DNA of 45,616 nucleotides from Alphaproteobacteria bacterium. Lineage in GTDB: Bacteria > Pseudomonadota > Alphaproteobacteria > Micavibrionales > Micavibrionaceae. Location of the stretch: the NCBI GenBank assembly GCA_020443075.1, contig JAGRIU010000058.1:1-45616 (forward strand). Direction: 5' to 3'. Made by a program: the position numbers and the translations under genes. The notes below the pieces were generated by a model, which was given only the letters and a program-made list of their open reading frames with translations, was not told the DNA's origin and did not search any database. Shown one piece after another: positions 8,772 to 17,002 of the stretch (position 1 is its first letter; each line of letters begins with the position of its first letter).

Positions 8772-11384
8772 ATGGACTTTGATAAATTTACCGAAAAAAC
8801 GAAATCTTTTCTGCAGGCCGCGCAGACGCTGGCTATGCGCAATAAGCACCCCTCGCTTGAGCCTGAGCATATGCTTAAGGTGATGCTGGATGATCAGGAT
8901 GCTTTGATTCCCAAGCTCTTAAAAGCAACGGATACGAAAGTTGCGGCCCTGCGCAGTGATGTGGATAAGGCACTGGCCAAGTTGCCTGTGGTTGAAGGGC
9001 CGGGGGCCGGGCAGCTCCGCATTTCAAGTGATCTTTCAAAAATACTTTCTAGTGCATTGTTATTAGCTGAAAAATCCGGCGATAAGTATGTGACTGCCGA
9101 GCGGATTTTGCAGGCGATGCTTATGGAGAAAAAGGCCGAAGTTTCGGGGTATCTCGAAGGGGCCGGTTTGACGGATAAGGCGCTTAATGGGGCGGTAAAT
9201 GATATGCGTAAGGGGCGTACGGCCGATTCTGCGACGGCGGACGATCAATTCGATGCGCTCAACAAGTACGCGCATGATCTGACCGAGGCGGCGGAAAATG
9301 GCAAGATGGACCCGATTATCGGCCGCGATGAAGAGATCCGCCGTACGGTGCAGGTGCTTTCACGGCGGACGAAAAACAATCCCGTTTTGATCGGGGAGCC
9401 GGGGGTCGGGAAGACGGCGATTATCGAGGGGCTTGCACAGCGCATCGTGAATGGGGATGTGCCGGAAAGTTTGAAGGATAAGCGCTTGTTATCACTCGAT
9501 CTTGGGGCTTTGCTGGCCGGGGCGAAATATCGCGGGGAATTCGAGGAGCGTCTTAAGGCTGTGCTGGATGAAGTGAAGGGCGCGGCGGGCGAGATTATCC
9601 TGTTTCTGGATGAGTTGCATACGCTTGTCGGGGCCGGGAAGACCGACGGGGCGATGGATGCGGGGAATATGCTGAAACCTGCTCTGGCGCGCGGTGAATT
9701 GCATATGGTCGGGGCGACGACGCTGGATGAATACCGCAAGTACATTGAAAAGGATGCGGCGCTGGCGCGGCGTTTTCAGCCTGTCTTCGTGTCCGAGCCG
9801 ACAGTTGAGGATACGATTTCGATTTTGCGGGGCTTGAAAGAGAAGTACGAGCTGCATCACGGTGTACGTATTACCGATACGGCGATTGTAGCGGCGGCGA
9901 CACTTTCGAATCGCTACATCACGGATCGTTTTTTGCCGGATAAGGCGATTGACCTTGTGGATGAGGCGGCGTCACGTATTCGCATGCAGGCCGATTCCAA
10001 GCCGGAGGCGCTGGATGAACTGGATCGGCGGATTATCCAGCTTAAGATCGAGCGGGAAGCCTTGAAAAAGGAAAAGGATAAGTCCTCTAAGGACCGATTG
10101 GAGAAGCTTGAAGAGGAACTTTCAGATCTGGAGGGAAAATCTGCGGATATGACCTCTCAGTGGCGCGCCGAGAAGGAAAAGCTCAATGCCGGGCAAAAAT
10201 ATACGGAGGCTTTGGATAAAGCGCGCATAGAGTTGGAGCAGGCCGAGCGTGAAGGGAACTGGGCGCGGGCGAGTGAGTTGAAATACGGCGAGATTCCCAA
10301 GTTGGAGGAAAAGATTGGTGAGGCCGGCGAATCTTCGAACGGGGGGGCACAATCTAACCTGATTCACGAGGAGGTGACGGAGGACGATATTGCCAGCATC
10401 GTGAGCCGCTGGACGGGCGTTCCAGTTGAGAAAATGCTTGAAGGTGAGCGTGATAAGCTTTTGAAAATGGAAGAAGTTTTACGTTCGCGTGTTGTGGGTC
10501 AGGAGGAGGCTGTGACGGCGGTGTCGAATGCGATCCGCCGCAGCCGGGCGGGCTTGCAGGATTCGCGCCGTCCGATCGGGTCTTTCCTGTTTCTTGGTCC
10601 GACAGGGGTTGGAAAGACCGAGCTGACAAAGGCTTTGGCCGAATTTATGTTCGATGACGATACGGCGATGGTGCGGCTGGATATGTCGGAATACATGGAA
10701 AAGCATGCAGTTTCGCGGATGATTGGCGCGCCGCCCGGTTATGTCGGTTATGAGGAAGGCGGGGCTTTGACCGAGGCTGTACGGCGGCGTCCGTATCAGG
10801 TTGTGCTGTTTGACGAGGTTGAAAAGGCGCATCCGGATGTGTTTAACGTGCTGCTACAGGTTCTGGATGACGGGCGTTTGACCGATGGGCAAGGGCGTAC
10901 GGTTGATTTTTCCAATACAGTTTTGATTATGACGTCGAATCTGGGGGCGGAATATCTGGTGAATCAGGAAGAGGGCGCGAGCGTCGAGGATGTGCGTGAT
11001 CAGGTTATGGAGGCTGTGCGCGGGGCGTTCCGGCCTGAGTTTTTGAACCGTCTGGATGAAATCTTGCTGTTTAAACGTCTGGATCGCTCGCAAATGACGG
11101 GAATCGTTGATATCCAGCTTCGTTATCTGCATGATCTGTTGGCCGGACGGCATATTGATCTGGATATTGATGAAAAGGCCAAGGCTTGGTTGGCCGATAA
11201 GGGCTATCAGCCGGCCTATGGCGCGCGGCCTCTTAAACGCGTCATTCAGACAGAGCTGCAAAACAAGCTGGCAGAGATGATTTTGGCCGGTGAGGTGAAT
11301 GACGGGGCGCATGTACGCATCGGTGTCAAAGGGGATGCGCTCAGTTTTGATGTTGATTCTTCTCATATGGCCAAAGCGTCTTGA
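8772..11384 (+). CDS. clpB: ATP-dependent disaggregase ClpB
   Basis: 870 residues, full length. This Hsp100 hexamer pulls polypeptides out of aggregates together with DnaK/DnaJ. The N-terminal Clp repeat domain starts [18 protein letters not shown], matching family starts and fixing the ATG. AAA domain 1 has Walker A GEPGVGKT at 208-215 and Walker [10 protein letters not shown]. The coiled-coil middle domain (about 400-530, rich in K/E/L) separates ClpB from ClpA and ClpC. AAA domain 2 has GPTGVGKT at 609-616 and [16 protein letters not shown]. No ClpP-binding loop is expected. The gene is monocistronic between the terminator at 8661 and the promoter at 11426. Confidence 0.98.
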   Translation: MDFDKFTEKTKSFLQAAQTLAMRNKHPSLEPEHMLKVMLDDQDALIPKLLKATDTKVAALRSDVDKALAKLPVVEGPGAGQLRISSDLSKILSSALLLAEKSGDKYVTAERILQAMLMEKKAEVSGYLEGAGLTDKALNGAVNDMRKGRTADSATADDQFDALNKYAHDLTEAAENGKMDPIIGRDEEIRRTVQVLSRRTKNNPVLIGEPGVGKTAIIEGLAQRIVNGDVPESLKDKRLLSLDLGALLAGAKYRGEFEERLKAVLDEVKGAAGEIILFLDELHTLVGAGKTDGAMDAGNMLKPALARGELHMVGATTLDEYRKYIEKDAALARRFQPVFVSEPTVEDTISILRGLKEKYELHHGVRITDTAIVAAATLSNRYITDRFLPDKAIDLVDEAASRIRMQADSKPEALDELDRRIIQLKIEREALKKEKDKSSKDRLEKLEEELSDLEGKSADMTSQWRAEKEKLNAGQKYTEALDKARIELEQAEREGNWARASELKYGEIPKLEEKIGEAGESSNGGAQSNLIHEEVTEDDIASIVSRWTGVPVEKMLEGERDKLLKMEEVLRSRVVGQEEAVTAVSNAIRRSRAGLQDSRRPIGSFLFLGPTGVGKTELTKALAEFMFDDDTAMVRLDMSEYMEKHAVSRMIGAPPGYVGYEEGGALTEAVRRRPYQVVLFDEVEKAHPDVFNVLLQVLDDGRLTDGQGRTVDFSNTVLIMTSNLGAEYLVNQEEGASVEDVRDQVMEAVRGAFRPEFLNRLDEILLFKRLDRSQMTGIVDIQLRYLHDLLAGRHIDLDIDEKAKAWLADKGYQPAYGARPLKRVIQTELQNKLAEMILAGEVNDGAHVRIGVKGDALSFDVDSSHMAKAS

Positions 11385-11425
11385 GTTTTGTTGCTTGTTT
11401 GTTTATCTCGCTGTATTTGCGATGA

Positions 11426-11454
11426 TTGTCATAGGCGGTGAATTGCGCTAGTAT
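11426..11454 (+). promoter_or_regulatory. Sigma-70-type promoter for the lipoprotein gene
   Basis: TTGTCA (11426-11431), a 17-base spacer and TAGTAT (11449-11454). Start of transcription is expected near 11461, giving a leader of about 36 bases before the ATG at 11497. Confidence 0.5.
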
Positions 11455-11496
11455 GAGGACTGGTTCAAGTCTTCTTCCAATGCCTTGGAAAATCTC

Positions 11497-12135
11497 ATGT
11501 TTAAAAAGTTTCTTGTTGTTTCTTCTCTTCTGGCTGTCGGGGCGTGTGCGTCCGTTTTGGATGGCGCAAAGCAAGATGTTCGATTTGTGACGCCGGGGGC
11601 ATATGATGCGGTGTGTCAGGTTTATGTTGACGGGCTGCGTTACCGTGTCCGTCCGCCGCAAACGATTAATATTGTCAATTCCAAGAAAGATTTGCATGTG
11701 GATTGTCTGGCGCCGGGGAATCGTCGCCGCGAGATTTATATTAAGCCGGAAATTGCCGGTGATGCGCTGTGGAATGTTGGAACGGCGGGCGCGGGATTTG
11801 TGGTTGATTATGCTTCAGAGGCGCTCTTTAAGTATCCTGATATTGTCGAGATTAACTTTACGGATATGCCGGTGACGGATCAGCCTTTGCCGGCGCAGAA
11901 TAATCCGGATATTCGTCAGCCTGAAGATTATCCTTTGGAGGAGTTTTCGCCTGCGCAGCCGCGCTTGAATAGAGATCGCTATGCACCGAAGGTAAAGATT
12001 TTGAAGCGTGGGGAGGCTGATCCGGCTTATGGTGATGCGTATAGGCCTGATGCGTTTTCAGAGCCGTCTGATATGAGCGGCGATAAGGGCGATTTACAGG
12101 ATGCTGCGCCTGTGACGATTATTCCCGGGCAGTAA
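11497..12135 (+). CDS. Putative lipoprotein, unknown function
   Basis: 212 residues from the ATG at 11497 (MFKKFLVV); a TTG four codons earlier is possible but gives a worse signal sequence. The lipoprotein signal is clear: a basic start, a hydrophobic core, then the lipobox VGAC with Cys17 as the lipidated residue. The mature part (KQDVRFVTPGAYDAVCQVYV) looks like a beta-rich domain with two further cysteines (in DAVCQV and VDCLAP) that could pair. A mid-protein hydrophobic glycine-rich stretch (WNVGTAGAGFVVDYASEALF) follows. The C-terminal third is proline-rich and polar. The pattern of charged, carbohydrate-like reaction terms is absent, so no enzyme role is suggested. It is six bases upstream of the Mur ligase and probably co-transcribed, which hints at a cell-envelope job. 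Confidence 0.75.
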   Translation: MFKKFLVVSSLLAVGACASVLDGAKQDVRFVTPGAYDAVCQVYVDGLRYRVRPPQTINIVNSKKDLHVDCLAPGNRRREIYIKPEIAGDALWNVGTAGAGFVVDYASEALFKYPDIVEINFTDMPVTDQPLPAQNNPDIRQPEDYPLEEFSPAQPRLNRDRYAPKVKILKRGEADPAYGDAYRPDAFSEPSDMSGDKGDLQDAAPVTIIPGQ

Positions 12136-12141
12136 TTCTTT

Positions 12142-13548
12142 ATGGATACCTCGAAATCCAAAGGCTATTTTTTCTGCGGGATCGGCGGGTCCGGCATGGC
12201 GCCTTTGGCGGCTATCGTGGCTGAGCGCGGTGGCCGGGTTTATGGTTCTGACCGGGCTTTTGATCAGGGGAAAAGTCCGGAAAAATTCAGGGCATTACAG
12301 GATGCGGGGATCTGGTTATTTCCGCAGGATGGTTCAGGGGTTGATGCCAGAGCGGATGTTCTGGTGGTTTCCAGCGCGATCGAAGAGAGTATTCCTGATG
12401 TGGGGGCAGCGCTTTCACGCGGTATTCCTATTCAAAAACGTGCGGAATTGCTGGCGGAGCTGTTTAATGAAAGCCCTTGCGGCATTTCTATTGCCGGAAC
12501 GAGCGGCAAATCTACTGTGACGGGCATGGTTTCGGTTATGTTGAGCGCGATGGATATTGATCCCACTGTGATGAATGGCGGGGTGATTGTTAATTTTAAG
12601 GACGCGCCTGAGCCGGGGCAGATTATACCGTCTATGCGCGTGGGAGGTGGCGGCGTTTTTGTAACTGAAACCGATGAAAGCGATGGATCGATTGAGCTTT
12701 ATAGGCCATCAGTCGCTGTGGTAAACAATGTTGCGCTTGATCATAAGCCGGTTGCAGAGCTTCTCGGGTTGTTCGGTGATTTTATTGCGCGCGCGGAGAA
12801 GGCTGTTGTTCTGAATTTTGATGATCCGCATCTTCGTGAACTGGCGCAGAAGGCAAAGGTTCCTGTTTATAGCTATAGTTTGGGGGTGCAGGAGGCGGCG
12901 CTGCGCGCGTATGATCTTGAATATTTACCCTCGGGGGTGCGTTTCCGGGTCGAGCGCGAAAGGCGGAGCTATCCGGTGTGTTTGCAGGTTCCGGGCGGGC
13001 ATAATGTAGCCAACGCGCTGGCGGCGCTGAGCGTGGGGCTGGCTATGGGCCTTGATCTGGATAAGTTGATTCCGGCGCTGGAAACATTCAAGGGGATTTC
13101 GCGGCGGCTGGAGGTTACGGGCGGGCGCGGCGGTATTACAGTCATTGATGATTTTGCGCATAATCCCGATAAAATCGCGGCAAGCCTTAAGACTTTGAAA
13201 GAGTTTGACGGGCGTTTGTTTGTGATTTTTCAACCTCATGGTTTTGGTCCGCTCAAACTTATGGGGCGGGAAATTGTCGAGAGTTTTGCCCGCTATTTAG
13301 GAGCTGAAGATCAGCTCTTGATGCCCGAAGTTTATTACGCGGGCGGCACGGCTGACCGGAGCGTTACTGCGCGCCATGTTATCGGCTGGGCGCAAGAGGC
13401 GGGGGTTGATGCGCATTGTTTTGATGTGCGCGGGGATATTATTCCTTATATCAAGGCGCATGCGAAGACGGGTAACCGGATTGTTGTTATGGGCGCACGT
13501 GATGATACGCTCAGCGATTTTGCGTGCGAGATTCTTGAGCTATTTTAG
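12142..13548 (+). CDS. Mur ligase family protein, MurC/Mpl-like paralogue
   Basis: 468 residues with all three Mur ligase domains. The N-terminal Rossmann domain reads FFCGIGGSGMAPLAAI and VVSSAIEES, as in MurC and Mpl, which bind UDP-MurNAc. The ATP loop is GTSGKST at 119-125, where MurC and Mpl normally have GTHGKTT. ETDESDGS (176-183) and NNVALDHK (195-202) replace the usual acidic and N-x-x-x-D-H motifs well enough to be active. The C-terminal domain has GISRRLEV, IDDFAHNP (335-342), FQPHGFGPLKLMG and VMGARDD. It does not sit in a dcw cluster, so it is probably not the essential MurC. The closest reasonable guesses are an Mpl-type recycling ligase or an unassigned Mur paralogue. An LD-carboxypeptidase at 30 kb would supply Mpl substrates. 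Confidence 0.8.
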   Translation: MDTSKSKGYFFCGIGGSGMAPLAAIVAERGGRVYGSDRAFDQGKSPEKFRALQDAGIWLFPQDGSGVDARADVLVVSSAIEESIPDVGAALSRGIPIQKRAELLAELFNESPCGISIAGTSGKSTVTGMVSVMLSAMDIDPTVMNGGVIVNFKDAPEPGQIIPSMRVGGGGVFVTETDESDGSIELYRPSVAVVNNVALDHKPVAELLGLFGDFIARAEKAVVLNFDDPHLRELAQKAKVPVYSYSLGVQEAALRAYDLEYLPSGVRFRVERERRSYPVCLQVPGGHNVANALAALSVGLAMGLDLDKLIPALETFKGISRRLEVTGGRGGITVIDDFAHNPDKIAASLKTLKEFDGRLFVIFQPHGFGPLKLMGREIVESFARYLGAEDQLLMPEVYYAGGTADRSVTARHVIGWAQEAGVDAHCFDVRGDIIPYIKAHAKTGNRIVVMGARDDTLSDFACEILELF

Positions 13549-13557
13549 GGTGTTATT

Positions 13558-14979
13558 TTAGGCGTAGCGCTCTTTCAAATACACAAACATTGTGCGCAAG
13601 CCTGTGTCGGCGGCGCCTTTGGGTCGGCCCGGTCGGCCTGTTTGTTCCCAAGAAAATACATCCAGATGCATCCAGTCGGTTTTGTCTTCGACAAAGCTTT
13701 GCAGGAATAGCGCGCTATAGATGCCGTCGCCGGGGATGCCGGTCGAGTTTATAAGGTCGGCATCGGGGCTTTCGATGTGTTTGCGGTAGGGCTGCCAGAG
13801 CGGCATCGGCCAGATGGGGTCTTCAGCTTTGGCGGCGGTCTTGCGCAGAGGTTCATGGTGTTTGTCGTTGCTGCAGAAAACAGGCGGGATGTCCGGTCCT
13901 AATCCGGCGCGGGCTGACCCGGTTAGTGTGGCATAGTCGATGACAAGATCGGGATTGTCTTCGCAGGCATAGGTCAGGGCATCGGCCAGAATGAGGCGGC
14001 CTTCGGCGTCTGTGTTGGTGTTTTCAACGAACAGGCCTTTGCGGCTTTGGATAATATCGCCGGGGCGGAAGGCCGCGCCGCCGACGGCGTTTTCAACGGC
14101 CGGGATGAGGAGGCGCAGGCGCACGGGTAATTTGGCCTCCATGATCAGTTTGGCGAGCGCTATGACGTGTGCGGCGCCGCCCATATCCTTTTTCATTAGG
14201 CGCATATATTGAGAGGGTTTGATGTCGAGGCCGCCAGTATCAAAGACGACTCCTTTGCCGACGAGGGTGAGTTTGGGGTCGCGGGCTTTGCCCCATTTCA
14301 TTTCGATCAGGCGCGGGCGGCGCGGGCTGGCCTGGCCGACGGTGTAGATGAGCGGAAAGTTTTGTTTGAGCAGGTCCTGGTCCTTGATGATTTTGACGCT
14401 GGCTTCGTGTTCATGGCTGAGTTTTTTGACCGTTTTTTCGATTTCTTCGGGGCCGAGCAGGTTGGCGGGCAGGTTGACAAGATCGCGCAGCAGGTTGATG
14501 CTTTCCAGCATTGAGAGCACAGCTTTTTTATCGGCTTTTTTGCTCCAGAGCAGGGCTGGCAGGGCGTCGGTTTTGGACTTTAAAGTATCGAAGCTATAGC
14601 AGGCCAGACCCCAGCCGATATGGGCGTTGTTGATTTCTGCCGTTTTGAGCTTTGATGTGTCGAGTTCGAAAGCTGTGTCTTTGAGAGTTTCGGCGTTGAG
14701 GATTTTCTGGAGCATGCTTATAGCCGGAGATAGATCGTAGTGACCTAATGTTTCATTGACGCCGATCAGAAAGCTTTCAGGTTCGCCGTTTTGGAAAATA
14801 ATGCGCGTTTGCCCCGGTTTCCCGGTAAAGATGCTGGTGGCGATCTGTTTTTGTACGGCGGCGTTTTGTTTGTCCAGCCAGCCTTTGTAATCTTTGCTTT
14901 TTATAGGGATGATCGTAACGGTGTGTTTACGTTTGCGGGCGGTAAAGCCTTGGACGGGGCGGAATATTTTATCGAGCAT
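13558..14979 (-). CDS. Leucyl aminopeptidase family (M17) protein
   Basis: 473 residues. M17 enzymes are cytosolic two-metal aminopeptidases that release N-terminal residues from peptides. The catalytic domain shows the metal-binding set GKGVVFDTGGLDIKPSQYM, MKKDMGGAAHV and the signature NTDAEGRLILADALTYA. The N-terminal half is divergent, as is normal in this family. The C-terminus (LFLQSFV, DWMHLDVFSWE, and ADTGLRTMFVYL) matches the short alphaproteobacterial subgroup rather than PepA. On the minus strand a perfect TATAAT lies about 35 bases upstream of the ATG (plus coordinates 15014-15019). It is convergent with the Mur ligase, with 9 bases between stops. Which peptides it cleaves cannot be told. 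Confidence 0.92.
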   Translation of the reverse strand: MLDKIFRPVQGFTARKRKHTVTIIPIKSKDYKGWLDKQNAAVQKQIATSIFTGKPGQTRIIFQNGEPESFLIGVNETLGHYDLSPAISMLQKILNAETLKDTAFELDTSKLKTAEINNAHIGWGLACYSFDTLKSKTDALPALLWSKKADKKAVLSMLESINLLRDLVNLPANLLGPEEIEKTVKKLSHEHEASVKIIKDQDLLKQNFPLIYTVGQASPRRPRLIEMKWGKARDPKLTLVGKGVVFDTGGLDIKPSQYMRLMKKDMGGAAHVIALAKLIMEAKLPVRLRLLIPAVENAVGGAAFRPGDIIQSRKGLFVENTNTDAEGRLILADALTYACEDNPDLVIDYATLTGSARAGLGPDIPPVFCSNDKHHEPLRKTAAKAEDPIWPMPLWQPYRKHIESPDADLINSTGIPGDGIYSALFLQSFVEDKTDWMHLDVFSWEQTGRPGRPKGAADTGLRTMFVYLKERYA

Positions 14980-15060
14980 GCAGAGGGCCTGATGTTAATA
15001 GGTGATTCATCGAATTATAGTTTAGACATTGCTTGTACGAACCAGCAAGGCGTTTGAAGA

Positions 15061-15074
15061 GGTATTTAAATACC
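15061..15074. promoter_or_regulatory. 14-base perfect palindrome in the aminopeptidase-rplM gap
   Basis: GGTATTTAAATACC is fully self-complementary. It lies between the divergent aminopeptidase and rplM genes, 35 bases upstream of the rplM -35 box. A transcription factor site is plausible; no family is indicated. Confidence 0.4.
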
Positions 15075-15108
15075 GTTATTTTAATCCTCTGTTTTTATTG
15101 CTTTTTTG

Positions 15109-15137
15109 TTGACAGGTATGTTGGATTGGTGCATAAG
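15109..15137 (+). promoter_or_regulatory. Promoter of the rplM-rpsI operon
   Basis: Consensus TTGACA at 15109-15114, a 17-base spacer and CATAAG at 15132-15137 (four of six). Transcription would start near 15144, about 25 bases before the rplM ATG, leaving room for the AAGGA Shine-Dalgarno at 15156-15160. Confidence 0.7.
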
Positions 15138-15168
15138 AAGCCCTGTTTTTCAAACAAGGATGATACAG

Positions 15169-15633
15169 ATGACAAAAACATATTCTGCAAAACCCGCAGA
15201 GATCGAGAAAAAGTGGATTGTTGTCGATGCTCAGGATGTTGTTCTGGGGCGTCTGGCCAGCATTATCGCTTTGCGTCTGCGCGGTAAACACAAGCCGTCT
15301 TATACCCCGCACATGGATGACGGTGATAACGTGATCGTGATTAACGCCGATAAGGTCCGTTTGACCGGTAAAAAACGCGAAGACGATATTTTCTATTGGC
15401 ACACAGGGTATCCCGGCGGGATCAAGCAGCGTTCCAAAGGCCAGATTCTGGATGGCAAGCATCCGGAGCGCGTGGTCGAGAAGGCTGTGGAGCGTATGCT
15501 GCCGAAAGGGCCTTTGGGCTATAAAGTTTTCAGCAATCTGCATGTTTATGCCGGGGCTGAGCATCCGCATGAAGCGCAAAAGCCTGAAGTGCTGGATGTT
15601 GCTGCGATGAACCCCAAGAATAAGAGAGGCTAA
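15169..15633 (+). CDS. rplM: Ribosomal protein uL13
   Basis: 154 residues from the ATG at 15169. An AAGGA Shine-Dalgarno lies 8 bases upstream and the promoter ends at 15137, so longer in-frame extensions are excluded. L13 is an early assembly protein of the 50S subunit. Typical segments are [51 protein letters not shown] and the YWHTGYPGG motif. The C-terminus ([20 protein letters not shown]) fits the family. rpsI follows 9 bases later, the almost universal arrangement. Confidence 0.99.
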   Translation: MTKTYSAKPAEIEKKWIVVDAQDVVLGRLASIIALRLRGKHKPSYTPHMDDGDNVIVINADKVRLTGKKREDDIFYWHTGYPGGIKQRSKGQILDGKHPERVVEKAVERMLPKGPLGYKVFSNLHVYAGAEHPHEAQKPEVLDVAAMNPKNKRG

Positions 15634-15642
15634 GGATTTAAG

Positions 15643-16188
15643 ATGGCCAAGAAAGACGATACAAATAAAACAGAAGAAGCCGTTAAAGATCTTAAGGATC
15701 TGGGCGCGGCTGTGAAAGCTGAAGACAAAAGCGAGGCGAAAGCCGGTTCCAAGGCCGTTGCAGAGGAAAAACCTGCGAAGCGCGAGCCTCAAGTCGATGC
15801 GCAGGGTCGTGCTTATGGTACAGGCCGCCGTAAAGATGCTGTGGCCCGCGTTTGGGTTAAACGCGGTAGCGGTAAGGTAACGGTGAATGGTCGTGACCAA
15901 AGCATTTACTTTGCGCGTCAGACCCAGCAATTGATCTTGAACCAGCCGTTTTTGATTGTAAATGCTGTTGGGCACTTTGATGTGGTTTGCACGGTTAAAG
16001 GCGGCGGTTTGTCCGGTCAGGCTGGCGCCGTGCGCCACGGGATTTCCCGCGCGCTGGAAAGCTTTGATCCGGCGATGCGTCCGGCCTTGAAAAAAGCCGG
16101 TATGTTGACCCGTGACAGCCGGATTGTCGAGCGTAAGAAAGTCGGTAAGCACAAAGCGCGCCGGACCAAACAGTGGGCTAAAAGATAA
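15643..16188 (+). CDS. rpsI: Ribosomal protein uS9 with N-terminal extension
   Basis: 181 residues. The S9 core starts near residue 57 ([20 protein letters not shown]) and ends with the tRNA-contacting tail [20 protein letters not shown] and [10 protein letters not shown]. The core contains [19 protein letters not shown]. Before the core lies an extension of about 52 residues rich in K, E and A, predicted to be disordered or helical; alphaproteobacterial S9 proteins often have one, though this is on the long side. An AAGGA Shine-Dalgarno precedes the ATG. It is the second gene of the rplM operon. Confidence 0.98.
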   Translation: MAKKDDTNKTEEAVKDLKDLGAAVKAEDKSEAKAGSKAVAEEKPAKREPQVDAQGRAYGTGRRKDAVARVWVKRGSGKVTVNGRDQSIYFARQTQQLILNQPFLIVNAVGHFDVVCTVKGGGLSGQAGAVRHGISRALESFDPAMRPALKKAGMLTRDSRIVERKKVGKHKARRTKQWAKR

Positions 16189-16223
16189 TAAATTTGCCCG
16201 TACGCTGCGTTATCCTGCGGTCT

Positions 16224-16261
16224 CGGTGTGCTCATGTATTATCTATACATTCTGCGCACCG
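16224..16261 (+). repeat. Long imperfect hairpin downstream of rpsI
   Basis: CGGTGTGC pairs with GCGCACCG (eight pairs, one T-G). After a small internal loop ATGTAT pairs with ATACAT around a 5-base loop. No T-run follows, so this is structure without termination. Confidence 0.6.
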
Positions 16262-16370
16262 TTAGGAGGGCTGGGCCTTGGATGCCTATCGTACAAACAA
16301 ATTGTATTACTTTTTGGTTTTGCTATCGGTTTTTGGATTTTTAGCTGTGGATTTATTCTTTTGAGATATT

Positions 16371-16397
16371 GCCTGTATTTATACAGGCTTTATTTCT
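16371..16397 (+). terminator. Possible terminator after rpsI
   Basis: GCCTGTA and TACAGGC form a perfect seven-pair stem (nine if the inner AT pairs count), followed by TTTATTTCT. The tail is broken by A and C, so termination is probably weak or partial. Confidence 0.45.
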
Positions 16398-16492
16398 ATG
16401 GGGAGAATTGTTTTTCAATCTCTCTAGGATATTTTCTTTCGGACTTTGCAATCTCCTCTACCAAAGGCTTGCTGTGCGAAAGATATAAAGAG

Positions 16493-16525
16493 CGCCGTTC
16501 TTATTATGGGAGCGGCGTTTTTTTT
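16493..16525 (+). terminator. Rho-independent terminator, plus strand
   Basis: CGCCGTTC pairs with GAGCGGCG (eight pairs, one T-G) and is followed by eight T. It is the strongest stop signal downstream of rpsI and lies 3 bases from the end of the convergent gene at 16529. Confidence 0.75.
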
Positions 16526-16528
16526 AAA

Positions 16529-16870
16529 TTATAGACGGAAGTCTGTTAAGGGGGTGAGGGGGCGTCCCAGTGGTCCAGGCGTGTAGAGTGCTTGTAGCGG
16601 TGTTGTTTCTTGGGTTGTTCCGCTCGCAATGTCTTCGAGAATTACACTTGGTCCGCCTTTTTTAATTTTTTGGAGGCCAACAAGGCTAAGAAGTTTTTTG
16701 GCAGATATACCTTCGGTGGTGTGATGTATATCTCCATCATCAAATTCGATGCTTGTTCTTACAGAACCACTTAGAGTTATTTGTTCCCTTATGACGCTAA
16801 TATGAGGCCACCATTGGTTGACAGCCAAATGAAAATTTAGGTCAAGGTTAGGTGTTGTTTTGTTAACCAC
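16529..16870 (-). CDS. Unrecognised protein, 113 residues
   Basis: I recognise no family. It starts at GTG (16870) with AAGGA nine bases upstream. The product is soluble, without signal or membrane segment. Visible features are a tryptophan pair (NQWWPHISVIREQI), an acidic patch with histidines (SIEFDDGDIHHTTEGISAKK) and a proline/leucine-rich tail (TPGPLGRPLTPLTDF). It is divergent from the gene at 17000 over 129 bases of A+T-rich DNA. Both genes lie in an AT-rich island between the ribosomal operon and phaC, which may be acquired DNA. Coding is likely from the ribosome site but not certain. Confidence 0.55.
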   Translation of the reverse strand: MVNKTTPNLDLNFHLAVNQWWPHISVIREQITLSGSVRTSIEFDDGDIHHTTEGISAKKLLSLVGLQKIKKGGPSVILEDIASGTTQETTPLQALYTPGPLGRPLTPLTDFRL

Positions 16871-16961
16871 TGATACACATCCTTTTTATTACGGAAAATA
16901 TTTATAGGGCATCGTATAAGTTTTGTCAAATTTTTCTTTATGTATTTTGAGTAAGTTTTTG

Positions 16962-17002
16962 TTGCATAGCACCTTTTATTATGCAAATAAGGTGCAGCTA
17001 TG
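16962..17002 (+). promoter_or_regulatory. Two mutually exclusive hairpins over the start of the 17000 gene
   Basis: Hairpin A: TTGCATA (16962-16968) with TATGCAA (16980-16986), leaving the AAGG Shine-Dalgarno free. Hairpin B: CATAG plus CACCTT (16965-16975) with AAGGTG (16989-16994) and CTATG (16998-17002), with a three-base bulge; it buries both Shine-Dalgarno and start codon. The two share bases 16965-16968 and cannot form together, as in a translational switch or RNA thermometer. Confidence 0.45.

Larger units (their letters stand above)
16189..16525 (+). other. Gene-free 3' region of rpsI with three hairpins
   Basis: About 340 bases with no convincing gene. Open frames here are AT-rich, lack ribosome sites and look like accidental reading. 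The stretch has three inverted repeats (16224-16261, 16371-16388, 16493-16517), of which the last ends in a long T-run on the plus strand. It may be a long 3' untranslated region of rplM-rpsI or hold a small RNA. Confidence 0.45.

Noticed and set aside
15076..16152. A 358-codon open frame antisense to rplM-rpsI
   Set aside because: The plus-strand frames encode unmistakable ribosomal proteins. The antisense product has no motif or ribosome site and is a codon-bias shadow.
16234..16345. A short frame starting MYYLYILR, reminiscent of GIY-YIG nucleases
   Set aside because: Only the first residues resemble that family; the rest has no nuclease motif, and the ATG lies in the loop-side arm of a hairpin with no Shine-Dalgarno.
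16112..16534. A plus-strand open frame running from rpsI into the gap after it
   Set aside because: It starts inside rpsI in another frame, is cysteine- and aromatic-rich as expected from non-coding AT-rich DNA, and lacks a ribosome site.
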